Positions 11,810 to 19,677 of a stretch of 29,595 nucleotides of DNA are shown here, piece by piece (position 1 is the first letter of the stretch; each line of letters starts with the position of its first letter). Position numbers and translations under genes: made by a program. The DNA is taken from NCBI GenBank assembly GCA_002731395.1, contig PCBQ01000079.1, positions 1 through 29,595 of the forward strand. Reading direction: 5' to 3'. Below the pieces are notes generated by a model, which was given only the letters and a program-made list of their open reading frames with translations, searched no databases and had not been told where the DNA came from. Source of the DNA: Methanobacteriota archaeon. GTDB lineage: Archaea; Thermoplasmatota; Poseidoniia; Poseidoniales; Poseidoniaceae.

Positions 11810-12343
11810 ATGCGCGGGGACCGACTGGTGTGGATCGACCTCGAAATGACGGGGCTCGACATCGTGAACGACCAGATCATCGAAATCGCCACCTTGGTCA
11901 CAGACGGCGAATTGAATCTCATCGCCGAAGGGCCCAACCTTGCCGTCCACGTCAGCGATGAGGCAATCGCCGGCATGGATGAGTGGAACACCACCCACCA
12001 CCATCGCAGCGGGCTCGTGGACCGAATCCGTGCCGAGGGTGTCAGCGTTGCAGAAGCGCAAGCGCAGACGTTGAGCTTCCTCCATGAGCACGTTGAGCCA
12101 AACACCGCACCGCTGTGCGGGAATTCTGTGTGGAACGACAAGCGGTTTTTAGAGAAGGAAATGCCCGAGATTGTCGACTTTCTTCACTATCGAATGATCG
12201 ATGTTTCAACGGTCAAAGAGCTCGCGCGAAGGTGGCACCCCGGCGTTCCTCGCTACCAAAAGAAAGGTGCGCACTTGGCCTTGGATGACATCCGTGAGTC
12301 GGTCGAGGAATTGCGGTACTTCCGCGAACGGGTGTTTCGCTGA
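11810..12343 (+). CDS. orn: Oligoribonuclease (DEDDh 3'-5' exonuclease)
   Basis: A 177-residue protein with the full DEDDh set: Asp10 and Glu12 (WIDLEMTGLD), Asp110 (NSVWNDKRFL), His155 and Asp160 (HLALDDIRESVEELRYFRE). Length and motifs match bacterial and mitochondrial Orn over their full extent. The enzyme degrades 2-5 nucleotide RNA fragments to mononucleotides in the cytoplasm. The gene stands alone on the plus strand, divergent from the protease and convergent with xdhC-like (3-base gap). It appears leaderless. Orn is best known from proteobacteria, actinobacteria and eukaryotes, so its presence beside archaeal genes suggests transfer or an under-noticed archaeal branch. Confidence 0.95.
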   Translation: MRGDRLVWIDLEMTGLDIVNDQIIEIATLVTDGELNLIAEGPNLAVHVSDEAIAGMDEWNTTHHHRSGLVDRIRAEGVSVAEAQAQTLSFLHEHVEPNTAPLCGNSVWNDKRFLEKEMPEIVDFLHYRMIDVSTVKELARRWHPGVPRYQKKGAHLALDDIRESVEELRYFRERVFR

Positions 12344-12346
12344 ACC

Positions 12347-13240
12347 TCACATCGCATCGCGCCACGTGGGTTCGCCCGGCGCAAGTCCTGCCTCCGAAGC
12401 CATGATTGAGGCCGCAACTGCGACCGCAATTTCTTCAGGCGTTTCCGCGCCAATGTTGAGGCCAATGGGACACGCTACGGCTTCCACCAAAGCCTCCGGT
12501 AGGCCTGACTCAAGGCAGCCGTTTCGGAACGACGTCCACTTGGCACGAGAGCCGATGCACCCGATGCGCGGTGCGCCGTCTTGGCCTGGGGTCAATCCAG
12601 CAGCATTGAGGTGTTCCAGCAACCCATGCAAGCGTGCCCGATCCTCTGCGTGATCGTGGCCAAGCAACAAAATGTCCGTGAAGCGAGTGAGAGTGGTCGC
12701 GTTTTCGGCGGCAAGAAAAGCCTCGACGCTGGTCACGTGGCGTTCCATCGCTGCCGGGTGGTGGGCATCGTCTGCATAGGCCTCGCGTGAATCTTGAACC
12801 GATGTGCGCCAACCGAGCTGATCGGCCACCTTGGCAAAGGCCACAGCACAATGCCCACCGCCCATAAGCAGCACGTGAGGTGTGGGGTTCAGCACGTCAA
12901 TGGACACCGTCACACGCCCTCCGCAGAGTGAATCCAACGCCACGACCTCATAGCCCTTGGCCCCACGATGCAACCCATAGGTCAGCACCTCACCCATTGG
13001 ACGGCCAGGTGCGTGCAAACGTTCGAGCATGGCCGACTTGACACGCTCTTCCAGTCCTGCACCGCCTACGGTGCCCACCCATGTCGGTCCAGCGCACAGC
13101 GCCAACTTGGCCCCGGCTTTGCCGGGCACCGAGCCCGTCGTGGTGACAACGGAAGCGAGCACAACGCGTTGACCGGCATCGCATGTGGCGAGCGCCCAAC
13201 GCAACACGTCGAGGGCCATGCTGTCGCGTGGTGGCTGCAC
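12347..13240 (-). CDS. XdhC/CoxI-family molybdenum cofactor maturation factor
   Basis: A roughly 297-residue XdhC/CoxI protein. The N-terminal XdhC_CoxI domain starts near ALDVLRWALATCDAG and carries VVTTTGSVPGKAGAKLAL; the C-terminal Rossmann domain has VLLMGGGHCAVAFAKVAD, IGSRAKWTSF and the family-typical PIGLNIGAETPEEIAVAVAA. XdhC proteins bind the molybdenum cofactor, promote its sulfuration and insert it into xanthine dehydrogenase-type enzymes. The obvious client is the hydroxylase at 5081-9498. The GTG at 13240 is one base after the MobA-like stop and implies coupling; the ATG at 13219 aligns equally well with the family start. There is no strong Shine-Dalgarno site at either. Confidence 0.9.
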   Translation of the reverse strand: MQPPRDSMALDVLRWALATCDAGQRVVLASVVTTTGSVPGKAGAKLALCAGPTWVGTVGGAGLEERVKSAMLERLHAPGRPMGEVLTYGLHRGAKGYEVVALDSLCGGRVTVSIDVLNPTPHVLLMGGGHCAVAFAKVADQLGWRTSVQDSREAYADDAHHPAAMERHVTSVEAFLAAENATTLTRFTDILLLGHDHAEDRARLHGLLEHLNAAGLTPGQDGAPRIGCIGSRAKWTSFRNGCLESGLPEALVEAVACPIGLNIGAETPEEIAVAVAASIMASEAGLAPGEPTWRDAM

Positions 13241-13241
13241 G

Positions 13242-13817
13242 TCAAGGGTTTTCTCCACGACCCAGCCACGCGGCCAAGGCCGGAATCGCTGCCAAGTCAT
13301 CCGGTCGATCGAGGTTGACGTGCAGGAAAGGCGCGTCCACCTCAACTTTCGTCCGCTTTACCAAAGCCTCGCGAAGTGGAGCATCGGCGTCCAAGGCAGC
13401 AAGCCGTGAAAGGGCCTGACCCCGCACCAACAAGGGATGGCCTGCTCGGCCGTCATGGACGGGAACCACCGCTTCACCTGGCGCAGCCAACAGCCGCTCA
13501 AGCACCGCCTTATCCCATCCCGGGCGGTCTACGGGACACACGAGGACGTCGGTTGACGGGGAAGTGAGGTGGGTCAGGCCCAGATGGAGGCTTCCAGTGC
13601 GTCCGTCGTCTGGACGGGGATTGATGACGACAGGACAAGGCAGGCCATCCGTCGCTTCGGCCAGGTCAGGGTGGATCACCACGACCGTCTCGATGCCGAA
13701 CTTTACCATGCGTTCCACGATCACGCTCAGCGTTGTGCCCCCAAGCATAGGCAAAAGCGCCTTTGGTTGTCCAAGACGACGGCTGGCTCCCCCAGCCAAG
13801 ACCACGGCTTGGACCAT
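13242..13817 (-). CDS. MobA/MocA-like molybdenum cofactor nucleotidyltransferase
   Basis: A 191-residue NTP_transf_3 protein with the nucleotide-binding motif LAGGASRRLGQPKALLP at the N-terminus, an NPRPDDGRTGSL stretch, CPVDRPGW (metal-binding Asp) and the GHPLL signature common to MocA-like CTP:molybdopterin cytidylyltransferases. Paired with xdhC-like downstream, the likely job is making the dinucleotide form of the cofactor (probably cytosine type) for the Mo hydroxylase. Whether it uses CTP or GTP cannot be decided by eye; the xanthine dehydrogenase-family partner favours CTP. An in-frame GTG 9 bases upstream is an alternative start. Confidence 0.88.
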   Translation of the reverse strand: MVQAVVLAGGASRRLGQPKALLPMLGGTTLSVIVERMVKFGIETVVVIHPDLAEATDGLPCPVVINPRPDDGRTGSLHLGLTHLTSPSTDVLVCPVDRPGWDKAVLERLLAAPGEAVVPVHDGRAGHPLLVRGQALSRLAALDADAPLREALVKRTKVEVDAPFLHVNLDRPDDLAAIPALAAWLGRGENP

Positions 13818-13853
13818 GTTGGGCACTTGGGCCCACGGAACATGTGACTTGTG

Positions 13854-13859
13854 CTTGAA
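13854..13859 (+). promoter_or_regulatory. Candidate TATA-like box, acidic hypothetical gene
   Basis: CTTGAA (in GCTTGAAAAG) is centred 29.5 bases before the ATG at 13886, within the 68-base gap to the divergent mobA-like gene. Confidence 0.5.
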
Positions 13860-13885
13860 AAGAGGTGGCGAGCAGGTGATGTGGT

Positions 13886-14653
13886 ATGCCTTCAGCCATC
13901 GTGACGAAACGGGATATGTGGGCCCCGAACATGGTCAAGTCCATGCAATTGCTTGAGGCCGTCCTGAAAGAACAAGACCGTGCGACGATTATGGACCCGA
14001 GGGGAGGCTTTGTTCCCAGCTGCCCACGCCTGATCGCCGTTGTGTTGCTCAAGGGCGACTCGGGGCGCCATTACCGTTTGAGCATCAGGGACATGGACGA
14101 CACCGGGCTTCATTGCAGTTTTACTGTGGAGGGAGCACGCTGGAGAACAGACCTGCTAAGGCCGTACAAGACCGGTGCTGCCGTCGCCTCCCTTTGCCTT
14201 CAGTCCACCCAACACGACCTTCCTGCAGGCGACCGCGCGGTCACCTTGGTCCTCTCCCTTTTGCGCGACCGTCAAACGGCCATGCGCATCCCGCTGCTTG
14301 GCCAATTCATCGCAGCAGACCGTGCCTTGCTGAAGAACATTGGAATGTTCACCGACGAGGGGCCCATGCCAGATTTTGACGAACCTGACGAGTTCGACTT
14401 CCCGCCCATGGAGATCGAGCCGGAGGAATTTGAGTTTCCTGGCGACGAAGATGAGCATGAAGACCCACATGAATGGACCATGCTTGACGAGTTGTGGCAT
14501 GCACCACCAGCACAACCGCCCGTGGACGCGACGGCTGAAGCATCCCAACCGGAAGATCCGCCTACACAAGAACAGATTTTGCTACGTGCGGCGGATGAGG
14601 CGGCGGACGTTGGCCTCGAACACATCGCTGAGGCCCTCAGGGCCTTGGCGTGA
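13886..14653 (+). CDS. Hypothetical acidic protein
   Basis: A 255-residue protein I do not recognise. Residues about 1-155 look folded and mixed alpha/beta (HYRLSIRDMDDTGLHCSF is a clear strand-turn-strand), with no signal peptide or membrane helix. Residues about 160-195 are strongly acidic and contain repeated E/D-F-x-F-P units (DEFDFPP, EEFEFPG), and the end forms a short amphipathic helix (LRAADEAADVGLEHIAEAL). An AGGTGAT stretch precedes the ATG by 7 bases and a TTGAA box lies at -29. The neighbours (mobA-like divergent, acyl-CoA dehydrogenase convergent with a 3-base gap) give no functional hint. It is probably a real gene, cytoplasmic; the function is unknown. Confidence 0.7.
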   Translation: MPSAIVTKRDMWAPNMVKSMQLLEAVLKEQDRATIMDPRGGFVPSCPRLIAVVLLKGDSGRHYRLSIRDMDDTGLHCSFTVEGARWRTDLLRPYKTGAAVASLCLQSTQHDLPAGDRAVTLVLSLLRDRQTAMRIPLLGQFIAADRALLKNIGMFTDEGPMPDFDEPDEFDFPPMEIEPEEFEFPGDEDEHEDPHEWTMLDELWHAPPAQPPVDATAEASQPEDPPTQEQILLRAADEAADVGLEHIAEALRALA

Positions 14654-14656
14654 GGT

Positions 14657-15802
14657 TCAACCACGGGTGATTTCCCGACCGATGATCATCCGCTGGACCT
14701 GACTGCTGCCCTCGTAGATTTGCATGACCTTGGCGGCTCGCATCAGCCGTGCAACTGGGTATTCCTCAGAATACCCGTATCCTCCGTAGACTTGCACCGC
14801 GTCTGTGGCGACCTCCATGGCGCTGTCTGACGCGAACAGTTTGGCATGTGCAGCGGATTCCGTGTTCCGAACGCCAGCATCGCTCTCGGCGGCAGAACGC
14901 CACGTGAGGAGCCGAGAAGCCTCGATTTTTGTCTTCATGTCGGCTAGGATGAATTGGATGGCTTGATGCTGATGCAGCGGTTTTCCGAAGCTATGCCGTT
15001 CTCCTGCGTAGGTCAAGGCGTGTTCGTAAGCTGCACGGGCGAGTCCCGTTGCGTGAGCGGCGATGTTGGGCCGAGAGAGATCAAATGCTTGCATCGCGTT
15101 CATCCAACCGCCTGACTCAGATTCTCCGATGAGGTGATTCGCAGGGACCCGCACGTTATCGAACGTGATTGAGCGTGTGTCGCTGCAGCGCTGTCCCATG
15201 TTGGTTTCCTTCTTCCCAAGGCTCAATCCTTCGCGGTCGGCCTCGACGATGAACCCCGACATACCCCGGTAACCCGCATCAGGGTCGGTCTTAGCGAGCA
15301 CGAAGAAGAAATCAGCGTATCCTGCCCCAGTGATCCACATCTTCGAACCGTTGATGACGTATTCATCGCCGTCTCGACGAGCCGTGGTGGTGATGGCGGC
15401 TACGTCGGAACCCGCTCCGGGTTCGGTGACCGCATAGGACGCGAGTGCCCCTTCTTCTGCAATCTTGCGGAGCCACACTTGCTTCTGGGCTTCTGTGGCG
15501 CCAGTGATGATGGGTGCGGTCGCAAGCGCGGTAGCGTAGGCTGCAGTCGCAAAACCAGGGTCGCCCCAAGCCAATTCTTCGTTGACCAGAACTTCTTCCA
15601 TGCAACCCAGTCCCGGGCCGCCATAGGCTTCTGGGATGTGGAGATTCAACAGGCCCATTTCATGAGCGGCCCGGATGGTCTCGAGAGGGTACACCTCATC
15701 GGCGTCCCAGTGTTCCGCATGGGGCCGTATTTCGTCCACGGCAAACTCGTGGGCCAAATCACGGAGCATCTCCTGCATTTCGTCGAGTTGGAAGTCGACC
15801 AT
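14657..15802 (-). CDS. Acyl-CoA dehydrogenase
   Basis: A 381-residue FAD-dependent acyl-CoA dehydrogenase of standard length. The signature YAVTEPGAGSDVAAI is at about residues 126-140, followed by KMWITGAGYADFFFV, the RHSFGKPLHQHQAIQF helix and, near the end, YGGYGYSEEYPVARLMRA and QIYEGSSQVQRMIIGREI, whose Glu matches the catalytic base of short/medium-chain enzymes. It oxidises acyl-CoA to enoyl-CoA; chain specificity cannot be read, but a branched-chain acyl-CoA role would fit the E1 gene two genes upstream. It follows the exchanger gene after 41 bases. There is no Shine-Dalgarno site, but ATTAAG is centred 26.5 bases upstream, so it may be transcribed on its own as a leaderless message. 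Confidence 0.95.
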   Translation of the reverse strand: MVDFQLDEMQEMLRDLAHEFAVDEIRPHAEHWDADEVYPLETIRAAHEMGLLNLHIPEAYGGPGLGCMEEVLVNEELAWGDPGFATAAYATALATAPIITGATEAQKQVWLRKIAEEGALASYAVTEPGAGSDVAAITTTARRDGDEYVINGSKMWITGAGYADFFFVLAKTDPDAGYRGMSGFIVEADREGLSLGKKETNMGQRCSDTRSITFDNVRVPANHLIGESESGGWMNAMQAFDLSRPNIAAHATGLARAAYEHALTYAGERHSFGKPLHQHQAIQFILADMKTKIEASRLLTWRSAAESDAGVRNTESAAHAKLFASDSAMEVATDAVQVYGGYGYSEEYPVARLMRAAKVMQIYEGSSQVQRMIIGREITRG

Positions 15803-15825
15803 GCCAAGGGGACAGGGCGGCCGGA

Positions 15826-15831
15826 CTTAAT
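15826..15831 (-). promoter_or_regulatory. Candidate TATA-like box, acyl-CoA dehydrogenase gene
   Basis: The minus strand reads GCATTAAGTCC, with ATTAAG centred 26.5 bases before the ATG at 15802, in the short gap after the exchanger gene. Confidence 0.45.
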
Positions 15832-15843
15832 GCTCGTCAATGC

Positions 15844-16974
15844 TCAAGTGGCCAAAATGAGGCCGTTGCGTTGCAAAGCAAGCAAAACAAGGAAGATTAG
15901 GTACAAGGAAATGAGCATCGCACCTTCCCGCCGACGGAAGCGGTAATTGGTGCGCATGAAGAGCAGCGCCACGCTAATCGAGAGGATGGTGGCGGGGATG
16001 ATCAGACCGGATGTGATGGTCCAACCTGCTGAGGAGACCTCCAACGGGTGCACCAAAGCCGCCAGTCCAATGGAAAGGGTCGGATCGGTGATGTTGGAAC
16101 CGACCAAGGTTCCAATGGCGACGCCTTCGCTTTTCTTGACCGAGAGCAGCGCGATGGTCAACTCTGGGAGCGACGTTCCGATGCCCGAAATGGTGGTGCC
16201 GATGACCGCCTCAGAGACGTTCAACTTCTCTGCCACTTGCACCGCCAACTCCACCAAATGATGGGCAGCATACAACGCGAAGGAGAGTCCGAGCACGACC
16301 ATCACAATCGAAGCGCCTGTGCTCCACAGCGACATGGCCTCACCAGCCATAGGCTCAAGGCCCTGTTGACGCGCATTCTCCTGGATTTCCTTCCGATGGC
16401 GCACCAACCAGACCACGTACCACACGTAGGCCAACACAAGAAAGCCTCCCTCGACCCGATTGAGCGTGGTGCCCGTCCAAATCAACACGCCAAGCAGGAT
16501 GTTGGCACTCAACATCAGCATCCCATCGCGGCGGAGCCATGTCGGTCCGACGCGAATGGGGCGGGACAGGGCGACAATACCCAAGATGAGCGTGATCTGC
16601 ACCAGCACGGACCCGAAAATAGAGCCCACTGCCAAGTCAGCAACATCTCCACTGGAGGTGGGGATATCGTAGGCTGCGGAGGCCGTGACCAAGATTTCTG
16701 GGAGTGAGGTTCCGATGGAAACCACCGTCAGTCCAATGACGACCTCAGCGACTCCTGCGCGCTTGGCAAGGCTGCGGGCACCGGCGATGAAAAAGTCCGC
16801 TGAGGACACCAGAAGTCCAATGGCGAGAATCAGAAGGAGTCCAATGGTCGTCAGTGCATTCTTGTCAAGAATGCCTTCGAGAATAGAAAGGCCAACAAAC
16901 AGGGAGGCCGTGATGAGGAAGGCGTTGTAGGACAGCAATTTTGGCAGCCCTTGCACCTGCCCGGGCTCCGCCAT
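15844..16974 (-). CDS. Na+/Ca2+ exchanger-family cation antiporter (CaCA, YrbG type)
   Basis: A 376-residue integral membrane protein with about ten helices and the two inverted alpha repeats that define the CaCA superfamily: VVIGLTVVSIGTSLPEILVT (about residues 77-96) and AVIGTTISGIGTSLPELTIA, followed by GTLVGSNITDPTLSIG. The GTSLPE Glu residues are the ion ligands. The hydrophilic loop between the halves (about residues 195-215) is short, as in prokaryotic members. It exchanges Na+ or H+ for Ca2+ across the cytoplasmic membrane. It is 49 bases downstream of the E1 gene on the same strand, and no Shine-Dalgarno site is obvious. The family is secure; the exact ion pair is not known. Confidence 0.93.
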   Translation of the reverse strand: MAEPGQVQGLPKLLSYNAFLITASLFVGLSILEGILDKNALTTIGLLLILAIGLLVSSADFFIAGARSLAKRAGVAEVVIGLTVVSIGTSLPEILVTASAAYDIPTSSGDVADLAVGSIFGSVLVQITLILGIVALSRPIRVGPTWLRRDGMLMLSANILLGVLIWTGTTLNRVEGGFLVLAYVWYVVWLVRHRKEIQENARQQGLEPMAGEAMSLWSTGASIVMVVLGLSFALYAAHHLVELAVQVAEKLNVSEAVIGTTISGIGTSLPELTIALLSVKKSEGVAIGTLVGSNITDPTLSIGLAALVHPLEVSSAGWTITSGLIIPATILSISVALLFMRTNYRFRRREGAMLISLYLIFLVLLALQRNGLILAT

Positions 16975-17023
16975 GTCTTAGCGTGAGACTCACCCCTTCA
17001 TCATCCTTCAGGACGGGCTTCGT

Positions 17024-19627
17024 CTAATCCTTCGAGACTGTACGCAGGACCGCTTCGACGTGTGCCACGTCGGGGATGGTGTGGTTTTCGAGCGGGGGGG
17101 AGAAGGGAACAGGGGTGTCCAGTGCGCCGATGACCACAGGCGCAGCCTCAAGCGCGTAGAAGGCTGATTCCATGATGCGGCTCTGGATGGTGTGGCCCAA
17201 TCCGCCTGACCACTGTGCTTCATGAAGCACCACCAGCCGACCGGTACGGAGCACAGAATCCACGCATGGTTGCGCGTCAAATGGAATCAACGTACCGACG
17301 TCAATGACCTCGACCTCAACCCCTTCTCGAGCCAGTGTGGTGGCTGCTTCCAAGGCAAGGTGAACCATCGCACCCCAGGTAACCAGCGTCACATCACGAC
17401 CACCACGAATTACGGTGCTTCTTCCGATGAGATGCTGCTCTCCGGTGGAAACAGCGGCGTTGACAGGGTCTGTCTCAACGTGCTGATTGATGGACATCTC
17501 CCAGCCGGTTTTCCCGCCGCGCAATCCGTACAAACCGATGTGTTCGAGGATGAGCACGGGATCCGGAAGGGCGGAGGCCTCGACGATCATGTCGTATGCC
17601 TGCTGCGGGGTGCTCGGGGCGAGCACCACCAACCCGGGGTCGTTCGCATACCACGACTCGATCATGTTGGCGTGATAGGGGCCGCTGCGGGTGCGGGCTC
17701 CAAGCGGAACCCGCACAGTCATCGGACAATCCGCGCCCCATCGCCAGCGCAGCATGGCTGCGTTGTTGACCAGTGCGTTGTGCGCAAGCGCCGCAAAACC
17801 CCCAAACTGGATTTCAGCCATGGGTCGCATGCCCGACAAAGCTGCTCCTACCGCGGTGTGAATGATGACCGCCTCGCACAGCGGCATGTCGACCAGCAAT
17901 TCCTGATGCCCTGCATTTCGAAGGCCCATGTTGAGGCCAAAGGCTCCAGCCACCTCCATGTCCTCACCAATGAAGACCGTGTTGCTGCCCTCACGGTCGG
18001 CCACATCGGCCATGGCCTGCTGAATGGCCCGGGCGTAGGTCCAGCCGCCTTCTTCAGCATAGGACCAAGCCATTTCACCGGTCGCCAGCGGGCTGGACGG
18101 GGGCGCCCGCATCAGATCAGCCCCGTCAATCCGCTGGAGATGGTGATCGTGCGTCTGCGCACTATGGAGGCTGGTCACGCCTTGCGTGACGGTCGCAGGC
18201 TCGGGCCACGGCATCGCATCAAGCGCCTGGAGGGCATCGTCAACGGCAGACCGTTCTTCAGCTTCCATGGCGTGAAGATCGCCCTCGTCAACGCCGAGTT
18301 CGAGCAGCAGAGCGCGGTGAGATGGAACAGGGTCCTTCGCTTCCCAATAATCCAGCAGGGCCTCGTCAACGTAGCCTTGCGTCGCTCCGGACGGAGCCCC
18401 GAGGTACAGGTCATCATGATGATGAGCATGCCCGCAACCGCGCATGGTCTCGACGTGGATGAGGGTTGGCCCACCGCCTCCGAGGCCAAACTCCCTCGCG
18501 ACGGCCACACTGGCGTGAATGGCAGCGGGGTCTGAGCCGTCGATGGTCCAGCCCGGGAAACCCATCGCGACGGCCTTGTCCGCCCAAAGTTCGACGCCTG
18601 ACTGGTGCGCAGGTGGCGTGTCGAGGGCAATCTGGTTGTTTTGCAGGATGTAGGTGATGGGTAGACCACGCGCTCCTGCGAAGTTCATGGCTTCCCAAAA
18701 TTCACCGGAAGAAGACGCGCCCTCTCCGATGCACGCCACATGAAATCGGTCCAAGCCTTGGCGAACGGCTGCAAAAGCCAGCCCTGTCATGGTGCATGCT
18801 GCAATGGGCAGCGGAGCGGTTGGGGGAAGCACACCCACGTGCCAAGCGCCAATGTGGAGGTCACGTCCACCGGCGTGTTCCTGACCGCCGTTCATGATCG
18901 AGCCCGCCTTGCCCAAATTGGCAGCCATAACGCCAAGAGGTGTATCGCCCATGGCGAGCGCAAGGCCGACATCGCGAATCATTGGGGCCACAAGATCACC
19001 GTCGTAACCTGACCCGGGTCGAGCGCCCGGCGGCGCGTCTTGCTGCCGAACGAGTGGAGTGGCCGCGGCAACGATGCCTTCCTGCCACGTGGAGCGGAAG
19101 CCTTTGCCTCCAAAGCGGGTGCCGTCAGGCGCTTCGCGCCTTTCGGTGTATAGCACCTTCAGGGCTTCGTCAAGGGCCCGGGTTCGGGTCATGAGGCGTT
19201 GCCACTCCATACGGTCTTCCAAGGTCGCCGCCACGTAATGTGCCAAACGGCGCAACGTCAGGCGGAGGTCCATCAGCACCCTGGTCAGGCGGCGACCAAG
19301 ATGGAGGTCCGCGTTTCGCCGAGGTATGATTTCCTCGGCGGCATCGAGGCCATCAAGGTGACCAGCCTGTTGCGCAGCACGCAGGGCAAAGGCGTCCAAG
19401 AAAGCCGCACTGAAGGCGTGCCATGACGCCCCGTCGAAAACTTCCGTGCCGTCCACAGAAGCATCCCAGGCCTCAACGGCCACAGGGATCAGGCCCTGAT
19501 GCCGCTCTGCCATGAACCGCAACACTTCCGCCCGAGCGGCATCGGCGAGCAGTGGCGTGGCGAAGTCAAGCGGGTCACTGGGCTTCCATCCGCTGCCGTG
19601 AATGCGTGGAAGGTCGCCTTGGGCCAT
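17024..19627 (-). CDS. Fused alpha/beta E1 of a 2-oxo acid dehydrogenase (branched-chain type)
   Basis: An 867-residue fusion of the E1 alpha and beta chains. An N-terminal extension of about 120 residues is followed by the alpha part with the thiamine diphosphate motif beginning GEGASSSGE at 301 and ending NN at 330-331, then TMRGCGHAHHHDD (about 394-406). The beta part starts near residue 529 (WTYARAIQQAMADVA) and has FIGEDMEVAGAFGLN, DMPLCEAVI, MAEIQFGGFAALAHN and VRVPLG. GEG rather than GDG resembles branched-chain 2-oxoisovalerate dehydrogenase E1. It decarboxylates a 2-oxo acid and acylates the lipoyl group of an E2 subunit; no E2 or E3 gene is in the window. A GGTGAG lies 4 bases before the ATG. 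Substrate assignment is inference. Confidence 0.9.
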   Translation of the reverse strand: MAQGDLPRIHGSGWKPSDPLDFATPLLADAARAEVLRFMAERHQGLIPVAVEAWDASVDGTEVFDGASWHAFSAAFLDAFALRAAQQAGHLDGLDAAEEIIPRRNADLHLGRRLTRVLMDLRLTLRRLAHYVAATLEDRMEWQRLMTRTRALDEALKVLYTERREAPDGTRFGGKGFRSTWQEGIVAAATPLVRQQDAPPGARPGSGYDGDLVAPMIRDVGLALAMGDTPLGVMAANLGKAGSIMNGGQEHAGGRDLHIGAWHVGVLPPTAPLPIAACTMTGLAFAAVRQGLDRFHVACIGEGASSSGEFWEAMNFAGARGLPITYILQNNQIALDTPPAHQSGVELWADKAVAMGFPGWTIDGSDPAAIHASVAVAREFGLGGGGPTLIHVETMRGCGHAHHHDDLYLGAPSGATQGYVDEALLDYWEAKDPVPSHRALLLELGVDEGDLHAMEAEERSAVDDALQALDAMPWPEPATVTQGVTSLHSAQTHDHHLQRIDGADLMRAPPSSPLATGEMAWSYAEEGGWTYARAIQQAMADVADREGSNTVFIGEDMEVAGAFGLNMGLRNAGHQELLVDMPLCEAVIIHTAVGAALSGMRPMAEIQFGGFAALAHNALVNNAAMLRWRWGADCPMTVRVPLGARTRSGPYHANMIESWYANDPGLVVLAPSTPQQAYDMIVEASALPDPVLILEHIGLYGLRGGKTGWEMSINQHVETDPVNAAVSTGEQHLIGRSTVIRGGRDVTLVTWGAMVHLALEAATTLAREGVEVEVIDVGTLIPFDAQPCVDSVLRTGRLVVLHEAQWSGGLGHTIQSRIMESAFYALEAAPVVIGALDTPVPFSPPLENHTIPDVAHVEAVLRTVSKD

Positions 19628-19659
19628 GCGCTCACCGACTCGGGCACGAAGCGCGGGGC

Positions 19660-19665
19660 TTCAAA
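19660..19665 (-). promoter_or_regulatory. Candidate TATA-like box, E1 gene
   Basis: The minus strand reads GTTTGAAGCC, with TTTGAA centred 35.5 bases before the E1 ATG. This would leave a short leader holding the GGTGAG ribosome site. It lies only a few bases from the preceding gene's stop. Confidence 0.35.
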
Positions 19666-19677
19666 CCTCCCTGTGGA

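Noticed and set aside
11641..12141. Longer N-terminus for the protease reaching into oligoribonuclease
   Set aside because: The extension is antisense to the conserved orn gene, and a signal peptide and TATA-like box fix the start at 11640.
17222..18535. A 437-codon plus-strand open frame opposite the E1 fusion
   Set aside because: The minus-strand reading has complete thiamine-diphosphate enzyme motifs; this frame has none.
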